From positions 1 to 64,000 of the forward strand of contig NZ_AGAF01000165.1 of NCBI RefSeq assembly GCF_000224515.1: a stretch of DNA of 64,000 nucleotides, given 5' to 3'. The translations under genes were made by a program, and so were the position numbers. This DNA is from Desulfosporosinus sp. OT. GTDB taxonomy: Bacteria; Bacillota; Desulfitobacteriia; Desulfitobacteriales; Desulfitobacteriaceae. The notes below the pieces were generated by a model, which was not told the DNA's origin, searched no databases, and was given only the letters and a program-made list of their open reading frames with translations. This document shows, piece by piece, positions 37,476 through 45,785 of the stretch; within the stretch, counting starts at the first letter, position 1, and every line of letters starts with the position of its first letter.

Positions 37476-37628
37476 TTCAAATTATCAGAATTGTTTGCCA
37501 TCGTGTACGCACCTCGAAGGATTCCCAATGCTTCTGGGCCTCTTCAAAAATATCATCTAAAGACATATCCCTATAAACCTCTTCCTGGTCTTGTCGGTTA
37601 ATTGTAGTAATATTCGGCGAAACGTATC

Positions 37629-37660
37629 GTTCCGCACGGTTCCTGGAACCTGTGCGGAAC
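37629..37660. repeat. Long near-perfect palindrome in a gene-free stretch
   Basis: GTTCCGCAC-GGTTCC and GGAACC-T-GTGCGGAAC pair over 15 bp with one bulged T and a 1-nt loop. It lies inside a 105-codon open frame (37477-37794), which argues against that frame being coding. The remaining 37256-37750 holds only the hairpin at 37432 and a possible short remnant (MSLDDIFEEAQKHWESFEV near 37500-37560) that I cannot identify. Confidence 0.65.
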
Positions 37661-37750
37661 ACAAAAAATGTCGACTCACAAGCAGTCCTGCCGGGTAAGA
37701 ATTTACTTCTAGTGTACAACCTTTTGTAAATCCGAATAACAAGTTTTAAG

Positions 37751-38734
37751 TTATGAATTTGGAGTCCAATCCACTTTCCCACCATTTTCACCATTAGGTG
37801 TTAAAGTAAATGTACCATGTCCCTTTTGACTTTTCAGATAAATCGTAGCCCCAGAGAAACCAGTGATCAGTACCTCACCTGCTCCTGGAATGGTATGCTT
37901 TATCATGAATTGAGGTTTATTTGGAGTGTTTTCTTGAATATAATAAGCTACAACGATACCAACTGAAGGATCTGATTTTTCATTTCCTGCTATGATATTC
38001 CAATTCCAATGATCTGTATAGGCTTGAGGAGTTATAACATACATTTCTATTACAGCTTCTATATTTGGAATATAATCCGCAGAGATTGTTTCCGGATTAT
38101 ACCCAGTATATTCAATTGTTGGAGACTCATTTATTGATTCTGAGAGTAGCGATGAATCCACCGGATACCATTTTAGCTCATCATGACTAATTACATTTGT
38201 ATTCTTTGGATACCGATATTCATATAATGGAACACCATTATTTGTTAGTGCTTTAGGCTTAAGTTCAGTAGGTTGAATAGCCTTGTCCCAGGAAAAGATT
38301 ACTGGGGTTCCTACCTTTACCTCTTTTGTGGTTCGCATACCCATTGGTCCAGCTTCAACAAATGCGATATTTGGATCGAATGTCTCCACGGCAAAAACAG
38401 TCGCCTGCCCATTGTTACCGTTATAACTAAGCAAGCCAACTGTATTGATCACTTCCGCTGATGTTTGATCAAAATACACAGCAGCAGGCGCTCTCCATAG
38501 GAAACCGTTCTTAATTGCTATTACAGTGCGAGAACCTTTGGGTATCTTAAAAAGGTATACCTTACCCCAGCCGAAATCAACATCTCCCAAAGACACTGAA
38601 TTCTTGCCAACGTCGAAATGCGCCTTAGCTGCATCCAATGGTGTAAATCTATATCCGCTAATATAAAAAAACATCACCGTCATAATAAATATAACTATGC
38701 CTAGAAAAATGCCAATATACGTCTTTTTTCTCAT
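37751..38734 (-). CDS. Membrane-anchored extracellular protein of unknown function
   Basis: This is a 327-residue protein with one N-terminal transmembrane anchor (about 6-27) and a large, mainly beta, extracellular part rich in Tyr, Asn and Pro. It has no Cys in the mature part and no catalytic motif I recognise. GGAAGGGG lies about 7 nt before the ATG. The IS4 element ends only about 80 bp upstream, so the native promoter may be displaced or supplied by the IS. I cannot name a family. Confidence 0.7.
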   Translation of the reverse strand: MRKKTYIGIFLGIVIFIMTVMFFYISGYRFTPLDAAKAHFDVGKNSVSLGDVDFGWGKVYLFKIPKGSRTVIAIKNGFLWRAPAAVYFDQTSAEVINTVGLLSYNGNNGQATVFAVETFDPNIAFVEAGPMGMRTTKEVKVGTPVIFSWDKAIQPTELKPKALTNNGVPLYEYRYPKNTNVISHDELKWYPVDSSLLSESINESPTIEYTGYNPETISADYIPNIEAVIEMYVITPQAYTDHWNWNIIAGNEKSDPSVGIVVAYYIQENTPNKPQFMIKHTIPGAGEVLITGFSGATIYLKSQKGHGTFTLTPNGENGGKVDWTPNS

Positions 38735-38812
38735 TCACCTACCCCTTCCAGCTATCAGCAAAAAAGTACCTTAATGAATCAGTGTCTTTTATTAACATTA
38801 TATATTAAACAG

Positions 38813-40482
38813 ACAGGACCTATGCACTTAATGGTAGGCCTTGGAAACTTGGATAACCCTTACCCCAAAACATTCGGATTTCATCGGGCCAAAAATCATC
38901 AAAAAGCCTTGCAAATCTATGCACAGTTGTGTCAAACTGGATATGGACCTGCTGAATCCCTTTCCGGGTTTTCAGACGGACCTCGCAACGAGTGTGGAAG
39001 AGGCTGCTGACCATTTCGCCGTGGGTGAAGCCTTCTCCATCACTCGTTTTTCCTTTGTTTTCATACCACTGAGCATAATTAGGTAAGGTTTCTGTAGCGA
39101 ATAGTAACTCCAAATGGGCGTGGCGGTGAATTTCCGTCGTCGAATGACAATCGCACATCCCAAGTTCTTGTTTTGCCGCTCGGTAGAAAACCTCAATTCG
39201 CCATCTCTGCAAATAAACGGATAAAGCTTCGCGCGGTGCATCATGGCGATTGCTAATGATGAGGTAAGCACCCCGGTATTGAGCGACCTGCTCATTTAGG
39301 TCCTCTTCTACCAAATTCTCTAGTGTTTGATCTTCGTCCTCTTTTAAGCTCATAGCGACAACGGCAGTTATCGGTGTAAAGCGTTGTTTGGTTACTACTT
39401 TGCCTTTTTTGTTCGTGATTTTATACGGCATCTTCATATAGATGTCGGGAACTGCAACGGAAACCAATCCCGAACCTTATAACTTGAGTTGAGGAAAGAG
39501 TTCTCTGATTAGCATCCGTGCATTGATTGAAACAAAACGTTCTTGGCCGCTCCAGGGTCTGATGACTCTGCGGTAGATTACAGTATTTCGCTTAGCCTTG
39601 GTGACCCAGTCGAAAGAATTTGTTGTAAGAAAGTTAAAGAACTCCTTGGCTAGGTACCAGCGGTCCATTGCCACCCATAAGCGGCAATGAACTGATTTAC
39701 GCAATTGTACGAGCATTTCCTGTGCTAGGTCAAGTTTTGTTGGACCTTCCCCTTTAACCTCCGGTTTACGCCAAATACGGTAAAATAGCGGGTATTCAAG
39801 ACCCTTACGAAGGACGGCATGCAACGTAACAAGATTCATGGTCCAGACATTTATCTTCTGGCTATGGTCAAAAAGCCAACACAAAAACGGCAACTCTTTT
39901 CCGAAGGGGTGGGGATTTAACGTATCATCGAGCGCAATCACATCGCCTTCGCGTAATTGAGTATCTGAGTCTTCTTGAAGGCGACCGACACGTTTTTCGC
40001 CAAACAGGGACCAATTATAGGACGTGGTAAGGAAACGGCTCATCGTTGATTGAATGATTTTCCTACCTTGAAACAAATATCGTAGTAAAGCATCTTTACC
40101 AGCCATCTCAGCCATTTTAGACACGGAAGTGCAATGAGAAATGAGACCGACAACGTAGAGGAAGGCTGTCATCCAGGTGGGAACACCGCGAAGTTTATTG
40201 ATTCCAGCTTGCGTAAGGAGAATAGAAAAATCAAAACGATCCCATAACTTGAGTAAAATAGGTACTCCGGCACATTCACTTTGAGGTAGGTCGCGGAATT
40301 GAGGCTTAGCTAAGGTTTTCATGGGGTATCACCCTTTAATCGAAAGATATACCTTATAATCAAGGTATCCTTCGCAATTATTGGGCCTTTTTTCAAATGT
40401 CAAGGGTTTTTGGCGGTTTTTAGAAAATTATTTTGTCATAATGCTTAATTCCAATTATTTACTTCAACTGCATAGGTCCTGT
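38813..40482 (-). mobile_element. IS4-family insertion sequence, about 1670 bp
   Basis: Terminal inverted repeats ACAGGACCTATGCACTT (38813) and its complement ending at 40482 (AAcTGCATAGGTCCTGT) match over 17 bp with one mismatch. They enclose one transposase gene. No clear target-site duplication is visible in the flanks (ATTAAACAG on the left, TAACAGAAA on the right). The 160 bp between the transposase start and the right end is non-coding. Confidence 0.85.
38820..40322 (-). pseudogene. IS4-family transposase interrupted by an in-frame stop
   Basis: Both open parts (40322-39477 and 39476-38820) are in the same frame and read as one protein of about 500 codons, except for a TAA at 39477-39479 (PQLKL-stop-GSGLVSV). 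DDE residues are visible: D in ALDDTLNP, D in VAMDRWYLAK, and E in the IS4 Y-x2-R-x3-E-x6-K signature (FYRAAKQELGM...). The stop falls between the second and third catalytic residues, so the element is probably not self-mobile. Confidence 0.88.
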
Positions 40483-40680
40483 TAACAGAAAGCATTAAGT
40501 TTTACCTTGAAAAAATTTACGAAAATTAACTAAAACCCCCTCACTTCTAGCCTAACATCAAACACAACCATTTAATAATCCTTAGATTTTTTTGTCACCC
40601 TATATATAAAAAGTTTAATAAACTAGGTTCGGCTTGGTAGTAACTACTTGCCAATTCAAAATAATATGTGCTGAGAAATT
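40483..40680. other. Gene-free flank between the IS and the secreted-protein island
   Basis: AT-rich, no ORF, no promoter that I can call. It leads into the hairpin at 40681. Confidence 0.35.
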
Positions 40681-40712
40681 GCCGGTCGAAGTTACCATCA
40701 ACCCCGACCGGC
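40681..40712 (-). repeat. Hairpin repeat, left copy bracketing the ECF island
   Basis: GCCGGTCG...CGACCGGC forms an 8-bp stem. The whole 32-mer is nearly identical to the 31-mer at 46651-46681, including the loop start AAGTTACC. On the minus strand it could end the transcript of the small secreted genes. Confidence 0.7.
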
Positions 40713-40771
40713 TTCCTGTTTTCATAGGCATTTTTCCCTTAAAAGAGGAAGTATAATGAACTTGTTATAGC

Positions 40772-41197
40772 CTACTTAGATCCTGCTGACTTTTCGATGG
40801 GTTGTGTGTTAACAGCGTTAAAAACGCCAATAACAGTTTTACCATCTTTAGCATACAGTGGGATTTTACGAATTTCACCAACTTTACGGTTACTTTGCTG
40901 GGCCAAAGCTTCATCCCGTGTTTTGGCCAATGGCGGGATTAGATCTACAGGTCGCACGTACCCACTAGTGCCGTCCGCACCTACAGCACTAATCAAATCC
41001 GGCATTGTGTCAATAGAAATGGCATCCAAACCAGAGCCATATGTCTGGCCATTCGCGTTCTTGGGATAGACCGGAGCTTTTTTGTCAGAGTAGGGATTAG
41101 CTAATGCATGTCCGAAGCCAAGTGATCCCGCTGTTATTCCAGCGACAAGGGCAACAGCGATAATTAATGTTTGTGACCCAAACCGTTTAAGCAACAT
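40772..41197 (-). CDS. Small secreted protein, BlaR1-tagged family
   Basis: A 141-residue protein with an N-terminal signal or anchor segment (about 10-32). The mature part reads NGQTYGSGL...PDLISAVGADGTSGYVRPVDL, then RKIPLYAKDGKTVIGVF. From memory this pattern occurs in small exported Bacillus/Paenibacillus proteins misleadingly labelled peptidase M56 BlaR1; no protease motif is present. ATG 41197 has AGGAGG 8 nt upstream, and the GTG at 41206 overlaps that site. It follows the 148-residue gene after a gap of about 10 bp. Confidence 0.75.
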   Translation of the reverse strand: MLLKRFGSQTLIIAVALVAGITAGSLGFGHALANPYSDKKAPVYPKNANGQTYGSGLDAISIDTMPDLISAVGADGTSGYVRPVDLIPPLAKTRDEALAQQSNRKVGEIRKIPLYAKDGKTVIGVFNAVNTQPIEKSAGSK

Positions 41198-41209
41198 TTC
41201 GTTCACCTC

Positions 41210-41656
41210 CTAATAATTGAGAGCAGGACTCGTATATGTTTGGTAGGGACCACTATAACCGTTACCATTATATGCTGCGGAATAACCTTTACTTGTGTAT
41301 GTCCCAGAATTATAGGTTGTGGATGATAAAATTGACATACCAGCTAAAGGCTGACTATTGTAAGCCCAATTTCCAGATGATTCAACACATTGGCCGCTTG
41401 AATCATACAATCCTGCCCATATTCCAATATAACCCGTTGGAACGGTAGCCAAATCTTGGGTTTGCACATACGTACCTGCATACGCACCTGAACCATTATA
41501 GACTGTTGCTTCATTTTTGTAAGAGTAGCCTAGGACTGGGCCGTAGTTATAGTAAGGACTAGATGCATAGGCTGCAAACGCTGTCGTTGCACTTGCTGCA
41601 AAAAGAATACCCAAAAGAAAAGATGTGATCGCTACTTTTAATTTTCTCCTAATCAC
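41210..41656 (-). CDS. Secreted Tyr/Ser/Gly-rich protein of unknown function
   Basis: A 148-residue protein with a clear signal peptide (about 1-28, ending TTAFA-A). The mature part is low-complexity-like, rich in Tyr, Ser, Gly and Asn, with a single Cys in SSGQCVESSG, so it is probably a small beta-sandwich or surface protein. I do not recognise the family. AAGGAGG precedes the ATG. The gene starts just downstream (minus strand) of a structured RNA region (41786-41935) and is followed by another secreted-protein gene. Confidence 0.75.
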   Translation of the reverse strand: MIRRKLKVAITSFLLGILFAASATTAFAAYASSPYYNYGPVLGYSYKNEATVYNGSGAYAGTYVQTQDLATVPTGYIGIWAGLYDSSGQCVESSGNWAYNSQPLAGMSILSSTTYNSGTYTSKGYSAAYNGNGYSGPYQTYTSPALNY

Positions 41657-41785
41657 CTTAAATTCCTCCTTTCCATTGTAAACAGAAATTTTTGATTAGA
41701 GTTTAGATGGTTTTAACAAAAAACACCCCACGTGCATACATTTCTGGGGATATTATGAGTAGGACATATTTCCTCCCTTCCTTAA

Positions 41786-41935
41786 AATCTCCCTTCACAA
41801 ACATCCCCAGTAGGTGTAGTATAAAATCGCCTACAATTTGTGTAGGGGCAAAAGAGCCTTAAGATCAAATGTACTTTGCGGGTATGATTGATCTTAAGGC
41901 GTCCCTTATTTAAATGGCGAATACCATCTAAATAA
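41786..41935 (-). ncRNA. Candidate structured RNA, copy 1 (5' leader of the secreted-protein operon)
   Basis: The minus strand can fold into hairpin H1 (41908-41933), a 13-bp perfect hairpin H2 (41856-41900, GCCTTAAGATCAA/TTGATCTTAAGGC) and H3 (41830-41846, CCTACA/TGTAGG), plus a CCCC/GGGG closing pair. A second copy at 44268-44416 keeps all three, with paired compensatory changes in H2. It lies upstream of the secreted-protein gene at 41656. I do not match it to a known riboswitch class. Confidence 0.6.
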
Positions 41936-41985
41936 CCCACGTGATTTTTTCTTCCTATATAGATGCAATACCGGCTTTACATCAT

Positions 41986-42414
41986 TTAAGGAATATAAAC
42001 AGCTTCAGTATAAGAATAACCTGTTTCATACGTTGACCCGTTATATGCTGTGTGCTCAGCAAAAACCCGGTAATAATACCCGGACGATACGCCTAAATTT
42101 TGGCCTCCGGACACATTTGATGCGTTAGCAGATGTGTAGTTGTAAGTTTGAAGAGTATACCAATTTCCATTTTTTAAATACTGAAGGTGCAGGGTTAAGC
42201 CGATTTGTGAAACTGGATAATACGTTGAGGTATAGCCAGAGATAGTAATATTTCCATTTCCATTGTCTGACAGTTGGCTACCTCCCCCTGAAATAGTTTG
42301 ATAGGTAAGGGGTTGTATCAACTTGCCGGTGCTTGTGTTATTTGTTGCACCCAGAGCCGTTATGGGAATTAAAAGTAATAACAGGGCTAAAAACACGGGT
42401 AAGAGTCTTTTCAT
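41986..42414 (-). CDS. Small secreted beta protein (DUF6147-like)
   Basis: A 142-residue exported protein with a signal peptide (about 1-24, ending ALG-A). The mature part includes SDNGNGNITISGYTSTYYPV, IGLTLHLQYLKNGNWYTLQT and GYYYRVFAEHTAYNGSTYET. From memory this matches the DUF6147 pattern of Firmicute secreted proteins (function unknown). ATG 42414 is chosen because AAGGAGG lies 9 nt upstream. It is the intact member of a duplicated pair; the other at 44464 is a pseudogene. By position the original copy probably followed the sigma/anti-sigma operon. Confidence 0.8.
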   Translation of the reverse strand: MKRLLPVFLALLLLLIPITALGATNNTSTGKLIQPLTYQTISGGGSQLSDNGNGNITISGYTSTYYPVSQIGLTLHLQYLKNGNWYTLQTYNYTSANASNVSGGQNLGVSSGYYYRVFAEHTAYNGSTYETGYSYTEAVYIP

Positions 42415-42557
42415 GGATAATTCCTCCTTAAAAATGCTTTCACTATTAAGACAACGGAAAACAAGCAAAGGTTACAAAAAAAGCTGTCGAAATATATTTT
42501 TTCATAAAAAATAAGAGGGCTTCTTCTTAACCAGAGAAAGCCCCTTTTAGTCTAATT

Positions 42558-42821
42558 TTAATTGATAGATTCGGCAATTTTTAAGAATTCGTCCGTCGAT
42601 AATTGCCCAGTTAATTTTAACGTAAAAGTGCGATGTTCCGCTTGTCTATCGACATATTGCGGAAAGTAAGTGTTCCCTGATGGAAGGAAAAGAAGCCGGT
42701 GGAGATATTCTTCAGTGTTTTTTCCTCTCGAGCATTCAGTTGATTGTTCAAATTCCAAAATGTCTACATAACCGTGCTTTGCAAGATCGCTAATGATTTC
42801 TCGAAGCAATGCTTCCTGCAA
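42558..42821 (-). pseudogene. Chimeric ORF at the duplication junction
   Basis: This 87-codon frame fuses about 65 codons of unknown origin (HGYVDILEFEQS, HRLLFLPSGNTYFPQ) to the last 21 codons of the anti-sigma gene, with the join at 42621, exactly the edge of the segmental duplication. It starts at a TTG without a good ribosome site. It is most likely a junk fusion left by the duplication, not a gene. Confidence 0.65.
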
Positions 42822-42884
42822 TTAATAAATTAGGCCTAACTCCTTGTGTCCAAACTTCAAATCTTTTTGAAGTTTAAGAAACCG

Positions 42885-43208
42885 CTATCCATTTATTAAG
42901 AATGAGCTAAATAATGTAAATAACATCATTATTATTGCTATTTTACGTCCTAGTCTAGAACCAAAATCATCCTTAAATTTAAAACTGATAATTAACGCAG
43001 GGATATAAAATATTAAAGAATAAAAGATAGTATAATGGATTCCTGAATTTAGATTCGACCATGCTTTCAGACCTAATGAATTGAGAATTAAGTCTCCTAA
43101 AGCTACAAAATCAAATGAAAAAGAAAATAATCCTCCAATTATAATTAGAATTAAAGATATTGTGCCAATCCCAATTTTAGGTTTTGTGTTTTGTATATCA
43201 TCTTTCAT
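42885..43208 (-). CDS. Small membrane protein
   Basis: A 107-residue protein with about three transmembrane helices (roughly 12-40, 57-75 and 88-105) and a charged loop KFKDDFGSRLGRK between the last two. AAGGAGG precedes the ATG by about 11 nt. The family is not recognised. It lies between the two duplicated blocks, downstream of the 276-residue secreted-protein gene, and may share its transcript. An immunity- or accessory-type role is possible but only a guess. Confidence 0.65.
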   Translation of the reverse strand: MKDDIQNTKPKIGIGTISLILIIIGGLFSFSFDFVALGDLILNSLGLKAWSNLNSGIHYTIFYSLIFYIPALIISFKFKDDFGSRLGRKIAIIMMLFTLFSSFLING

Positions 43209-43360
43209 ATTTAAAAGAACCTCCTTAATAATCTTTACTTATGATTTGATTTAATTAACATTTACTTTAAATTGAGTAAATTTAGAGCAAGAATTAAGAT
43301 TCTTGCTCTAAATTCGGGACTAAAGTATATTAATCGAAAAATCAAAAGTGTAGTCAGCAT

Positions 43361-44191
43361 TTAAACGTCTCTTTCAATATACGTTGCATCATAAGCTGAA
43401 TTCGGATAACATGTTACATATTGCGTAATTACAAGGTCTTGAATAACCAATCCAAAACCTTGGTATTCAAAACCCGTATGGAACAATCCAGATACTTTTG
43501 CCTCATAATTGTTTCCAACAGCGTAATGGCCTTCTTCCCATTCACTAACCTGCCAAAGTGATAATATACTTCCACGTTGATACCAACCATCATAATTACC
43601 AGCGTAATCAGCTTTTACTCCATCATATGAGAAGTTCAAAGATTGTGCTACGGTAAATATATGCACACCTACCCAGGAGTAATAGTCTTTATAGGACTGT
43701 GCGTATCTAATTGATGCAGCAACAGAAATGTCACTAGTTGTTGATGTATTGTTCTTCCCAATAGCAAATATTCCATTGTCATAGAAATCAATATCAGTAT
43801 CATTTATTACAACGGATTTTCTTACAGCTGTAGGAACCTTTGCTTTTGTCTTATTGAGTGACTTTGCTTTAACCTCTCTATTGTTTTCTGATAAAGTATT
43901 TAATTCGGCAATTTCATTTCCGGTAAATTTTTCGTCATTTGTTAATTCATTGCTGAAAAAATTGTCGATAAGTGTTTTTATATTTTTGTTAGTAGCTGAA
44001 TTAGCCTTAAGATAATCTACCAATTTATCCTCAGACTTTGATAGTTTTTCAATGGCCTGTTTCTGTTGATTAGTATAAGAAGAAGTGGTCATCGCTGAAT
44101 TTGTGTTACTTGCCATAACTGGGGCAACGCTTGAAAACATGAATATAGAACAGGTAATCATAGCTACTAGATTTTTCAGCTTTTTAAGCAT
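43361..44191 (-). CDS. Secreted protein of unknown function
   Basis: A 276-residue exported protein. The signal peptide is about 1-28 (APVMA-S). A helical, Lys/Asn/Glu-rich segment follows (about 35-125), then a beta-rich, aromatic C-terminal domain (about 135-276) with motifs YKDYYSWVGVHIFTV, DGWYQRGSILSLWQVSEWEE and GFGLVIQDLVITQYVTCYP. I do not recognise the family; the layout suggests a secreted propeptide plus mature domain. AGGGGAGG precedes the ATG. The structured RNA copy 2 lies just upstream as its 5' leader. Confidence 0.75.
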   Translation of the reverse strand: MLKKLKNLVAMITCSIFMFSSVAPVMASNTNSAMTTSSYTNQQKQAIEKLSKSEDKLVDYLKANSATNKNIKTLIDNFFSNELTNDEKFTGNEIAELNTLSENNREVKAKSLNKTKAKVPTAVRKSVVINDTDIDFYDNGIFAIGKNNTSTTSDISVAASIRYAQSYKDYYSWVGVHIFTVAQSLNFSYDGVKADYAGNYDGWYQRGSILSLWQVSEWEEGHYAVGNNYEAKVSGLFHTGFEYQGFGLVIQDLVITQYVTCYPNSAYDATYIERDV

Positions 44192-44267
44192 AATAACATC
44201 ACCTCCCCTGTTAAGATAAATATTTCTTGGGGATAAAAAGCCGAATCACATTCCCTCCCTTTTACTG

Positions 44268-44416
44268 AATCTCCCTTCACAAACATCCCCAGTAGGTGTA
44301 GTATAAAATTACCTACAATTTGTGTAGGGGCAAAACGCCATCAGATCAAATGGTACTTTGCGGGTATGATTGATCTGATGGCGTCCCTTATTTAAATGGC
44401 GAAGGCCATCTAAATA
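44268..44416 (-). ncRNA. Candidate structured RNA, copy 2 (5' leader of the 276-residue secreted protein)
   Basis: Same architecture as 41786-41935: H1 at 44390-44415, H2 at 44336-44383 with a 14-bp perfect stem (CGCCATCAGATCAA/TTGATCTGATGGCG), and H3 CCTACA/TGTAGG. Relative to copy 1, H2 has two base pairs changed on both strands (T-A to A-T and A-T to C-G), so pairing is maintained. The H2 loop (ACTTTGCGGGTATGA) is unchanged. Confidence 0.6.
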
Positions 44417-44463
44417 ACTAGGTTATAATATTTCCTCCTCATGATGTACCGGCATTCAACAAT

Positions 44464-44892
44464 CTAAGGTATATAAACCGCTTCAGCATAGGAGTAACCT
44501 GTTTCATACGTTGACCCGTTATATGCGGTATGCTCTGCAAACACTCGGTAATAATACCCGGGCGATACGCCTGAATTTTGGCCTCCGGACACGTATGATC
44601 CGTTGGAAGATGTGTAGTTGTAAGTTTAAAGAGTATACCAATTTCCATTTTTTAGATACTGAAGGTGAAGGGTTAAACCGATTTGTGAAACTGGATAATA
44701 CGTTGAGGTATAACCTGAGATAGTAATTTTCCCATTTCCATTGTCTGACAGTTGGCTACCTCCCCCTGAAATAGTTTGATATGTCAGGGGGAGTACCAAC
44801 TTGCCAGTACTTGTGTTGTTTGTTGCACCCAGAGCTGTTAAGGGAATCAAAAGTAAAAACAGGGCTAAAAACACGGGTAAGAGTCTTTTTAT
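44464..44892 (-). pseudogene. Dead copy of the DUF6147-like secreted-protein gene
   Basis: Homologous along its length to 41986-42414 but with two lesions: the start codon is ATA instead of ATG (44890-44892), although the AAGGAGG site is intact, and a CAA codon (Gln after WYTL) is TAA near 44624. The remaining frame still reads to the same VYIP end. Two independent inactivating changes make it a pseudogene. Confidence 0.88.
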
Positions 44893-45035
44893 GGATAATT
44901 CCTCCTTAAAAATGCTTTCACTATTAAGACAACGGAAAACAAGCAAAGGTTACAAAAAAGCTGTCTAAAATATATTTTTTCATAAAAAATAAGAGGGCTT
45001 CTTCTTAACCAGAGAAAGCCCCTTTTAGTCTAATT

Positions 45036-45785
45036 TTAATTGATAGATTCGGCAATTTTTAAGAATTCGTCCGTCGATAATTGCCCAGTTAATTTTAACA
45101 TGAGTCCGCGCTGATACCATGTTAAGATATATACGCCATTTTTTTGTTGCAATAGAGTTGCCGGTGCTCCATTGATCGTAATATCTTTATTTACCGTATC
45201 ATCGGTGTCGTATACTAAACCTTGGGAAACTGTTGATACAGCATTTTGTTGGGTAAAAAGAAGTAATTGACCCTGAACATCATAGTTAATGGTTATCCTG
45301 TTAACATCAGTACTAAGATTAGAAATCGAAATTTTCATAGACTTTGTTCCGGGCGGTAAATACTTGGGCTCAGCTATTTTAAAATAAACGTTCTTTTGGG
45401 CCTCTTCCAAAGTGGTCTCTTGCTCAACAAGTGCTCCAAGATTGTTAACTGCCGGAGTTTTCGTTCCGGTAAAATAGTTATTAATCGTCTCTGTTTTGTT
45501 TTGCGTAGATTTACCTACTATGTGACTTAGCATTTGGAGAAAACGTTCACCGAAAGCATAAGCTTGGACCGGTTTAAATAATGTCAAAGAGCTAATGATT
45601 AACATAAACACTGCCATAGCAGCTATCAAGGACTTCGGCGTTATCCGGCGGCTCTTTTTCTCCTTTAAAACAATGTTCTTAAACTTAAGCCATTCTTCAT
45701 CTATTGAGGGAACCGGTATTTGTTGTAATTCCGAAGATATGCGTTCCTTTATTAATATGTCAAGTTGTTCATCGCTTAATCTCAA
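45036..45785 (-). CDS. Membrane anti-sigma factor (DUF4367-type)
   Basis: A 249-residue protein with a cytoplasmic N-terminus (about 1-50), one transmembrane helix (about 52-70) and an extracellular C-terminal domain resembling DUF4367 (about 130-249, containing YLPPGTKSMKI and YILTWYQRGLMLKLTGQLS). Its ATG overlaps the sigma stop by 4 bp. The arrangement indicates a membrane-bound inhibitor that holds the partner ECF sigma until an outside signal releases it. No zinc-binding HxxxCxxC motif is seen in the N-terminus. Confidence 0.85.
   Translation of the reverse strand: MRLSDEQLDILIKERISSELQQIPVPSIDEEWLKFKNIVLKEKKSRRITPKSLIAAMAVFMLIISSLTLFKPVQAYAFGERFLQMLSHIVGKSTQNKTETINNYFTGTKTPAVNNLGALVEQETTLEEAQKNVYFKIAEPKYLPPGTKSMKISISNLSTDVNRITINYDVQGQLLLFTQQNAVSTVSQGLVYDTDDTVNKDITINGAPATLLQQKNGVYILTWYQRGLMLKLTGQLSTDEFLKIAESIN

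Larger units (their letters stand above)
41786..42621. repeat. Segmental duplication, copy 1 (about 836 bp)
   Basis: This block is closely similar to 44268-45099, in direct orientation. It holds the RNA motif, the 142-residue secreted-protein gene, its upstream spacer and the last 21 codons of the anti-sigma gene (LKLTGQLSTDEFLKIAESIN). The right junction is sharp: after TTAATTTTAAC the copies diverge. Confidence 0.9.
44268..45099. repeat. Segmental duplication, copy 2 (about 832 bp)
   Basis: Partner of 41786-42621. It is contiguous with the full anti-sigma gene, so this locus is probably the original arrangement and copy 1 the derived one. Its protein gene, however, is the decayed one. Confidence 0.9.

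Noticed and set aside
37477..37794. Minus-strand ORF of 105 codons ending just before a hairpin
   Set aside because: It overlaps the end of the gene at 37751 and reads through a 15-bp-arm palindrome; at most a small remnant lies at its 3' end.
41786..41935. Reading the duplicated leader RNA as a second c-di-GMP riboswitch
   Set aside because: It has a GGGACG-like string, but the GEMM blocks GGCAAACC, GCAAAGC and GGTTGCC are not present in the required order.
44439..44648. 69-codon ORF inside the dead secreted-protein copy
   Set aside because: It is in a different frame from the homologous protein and arises only because the true frame is interrupted.
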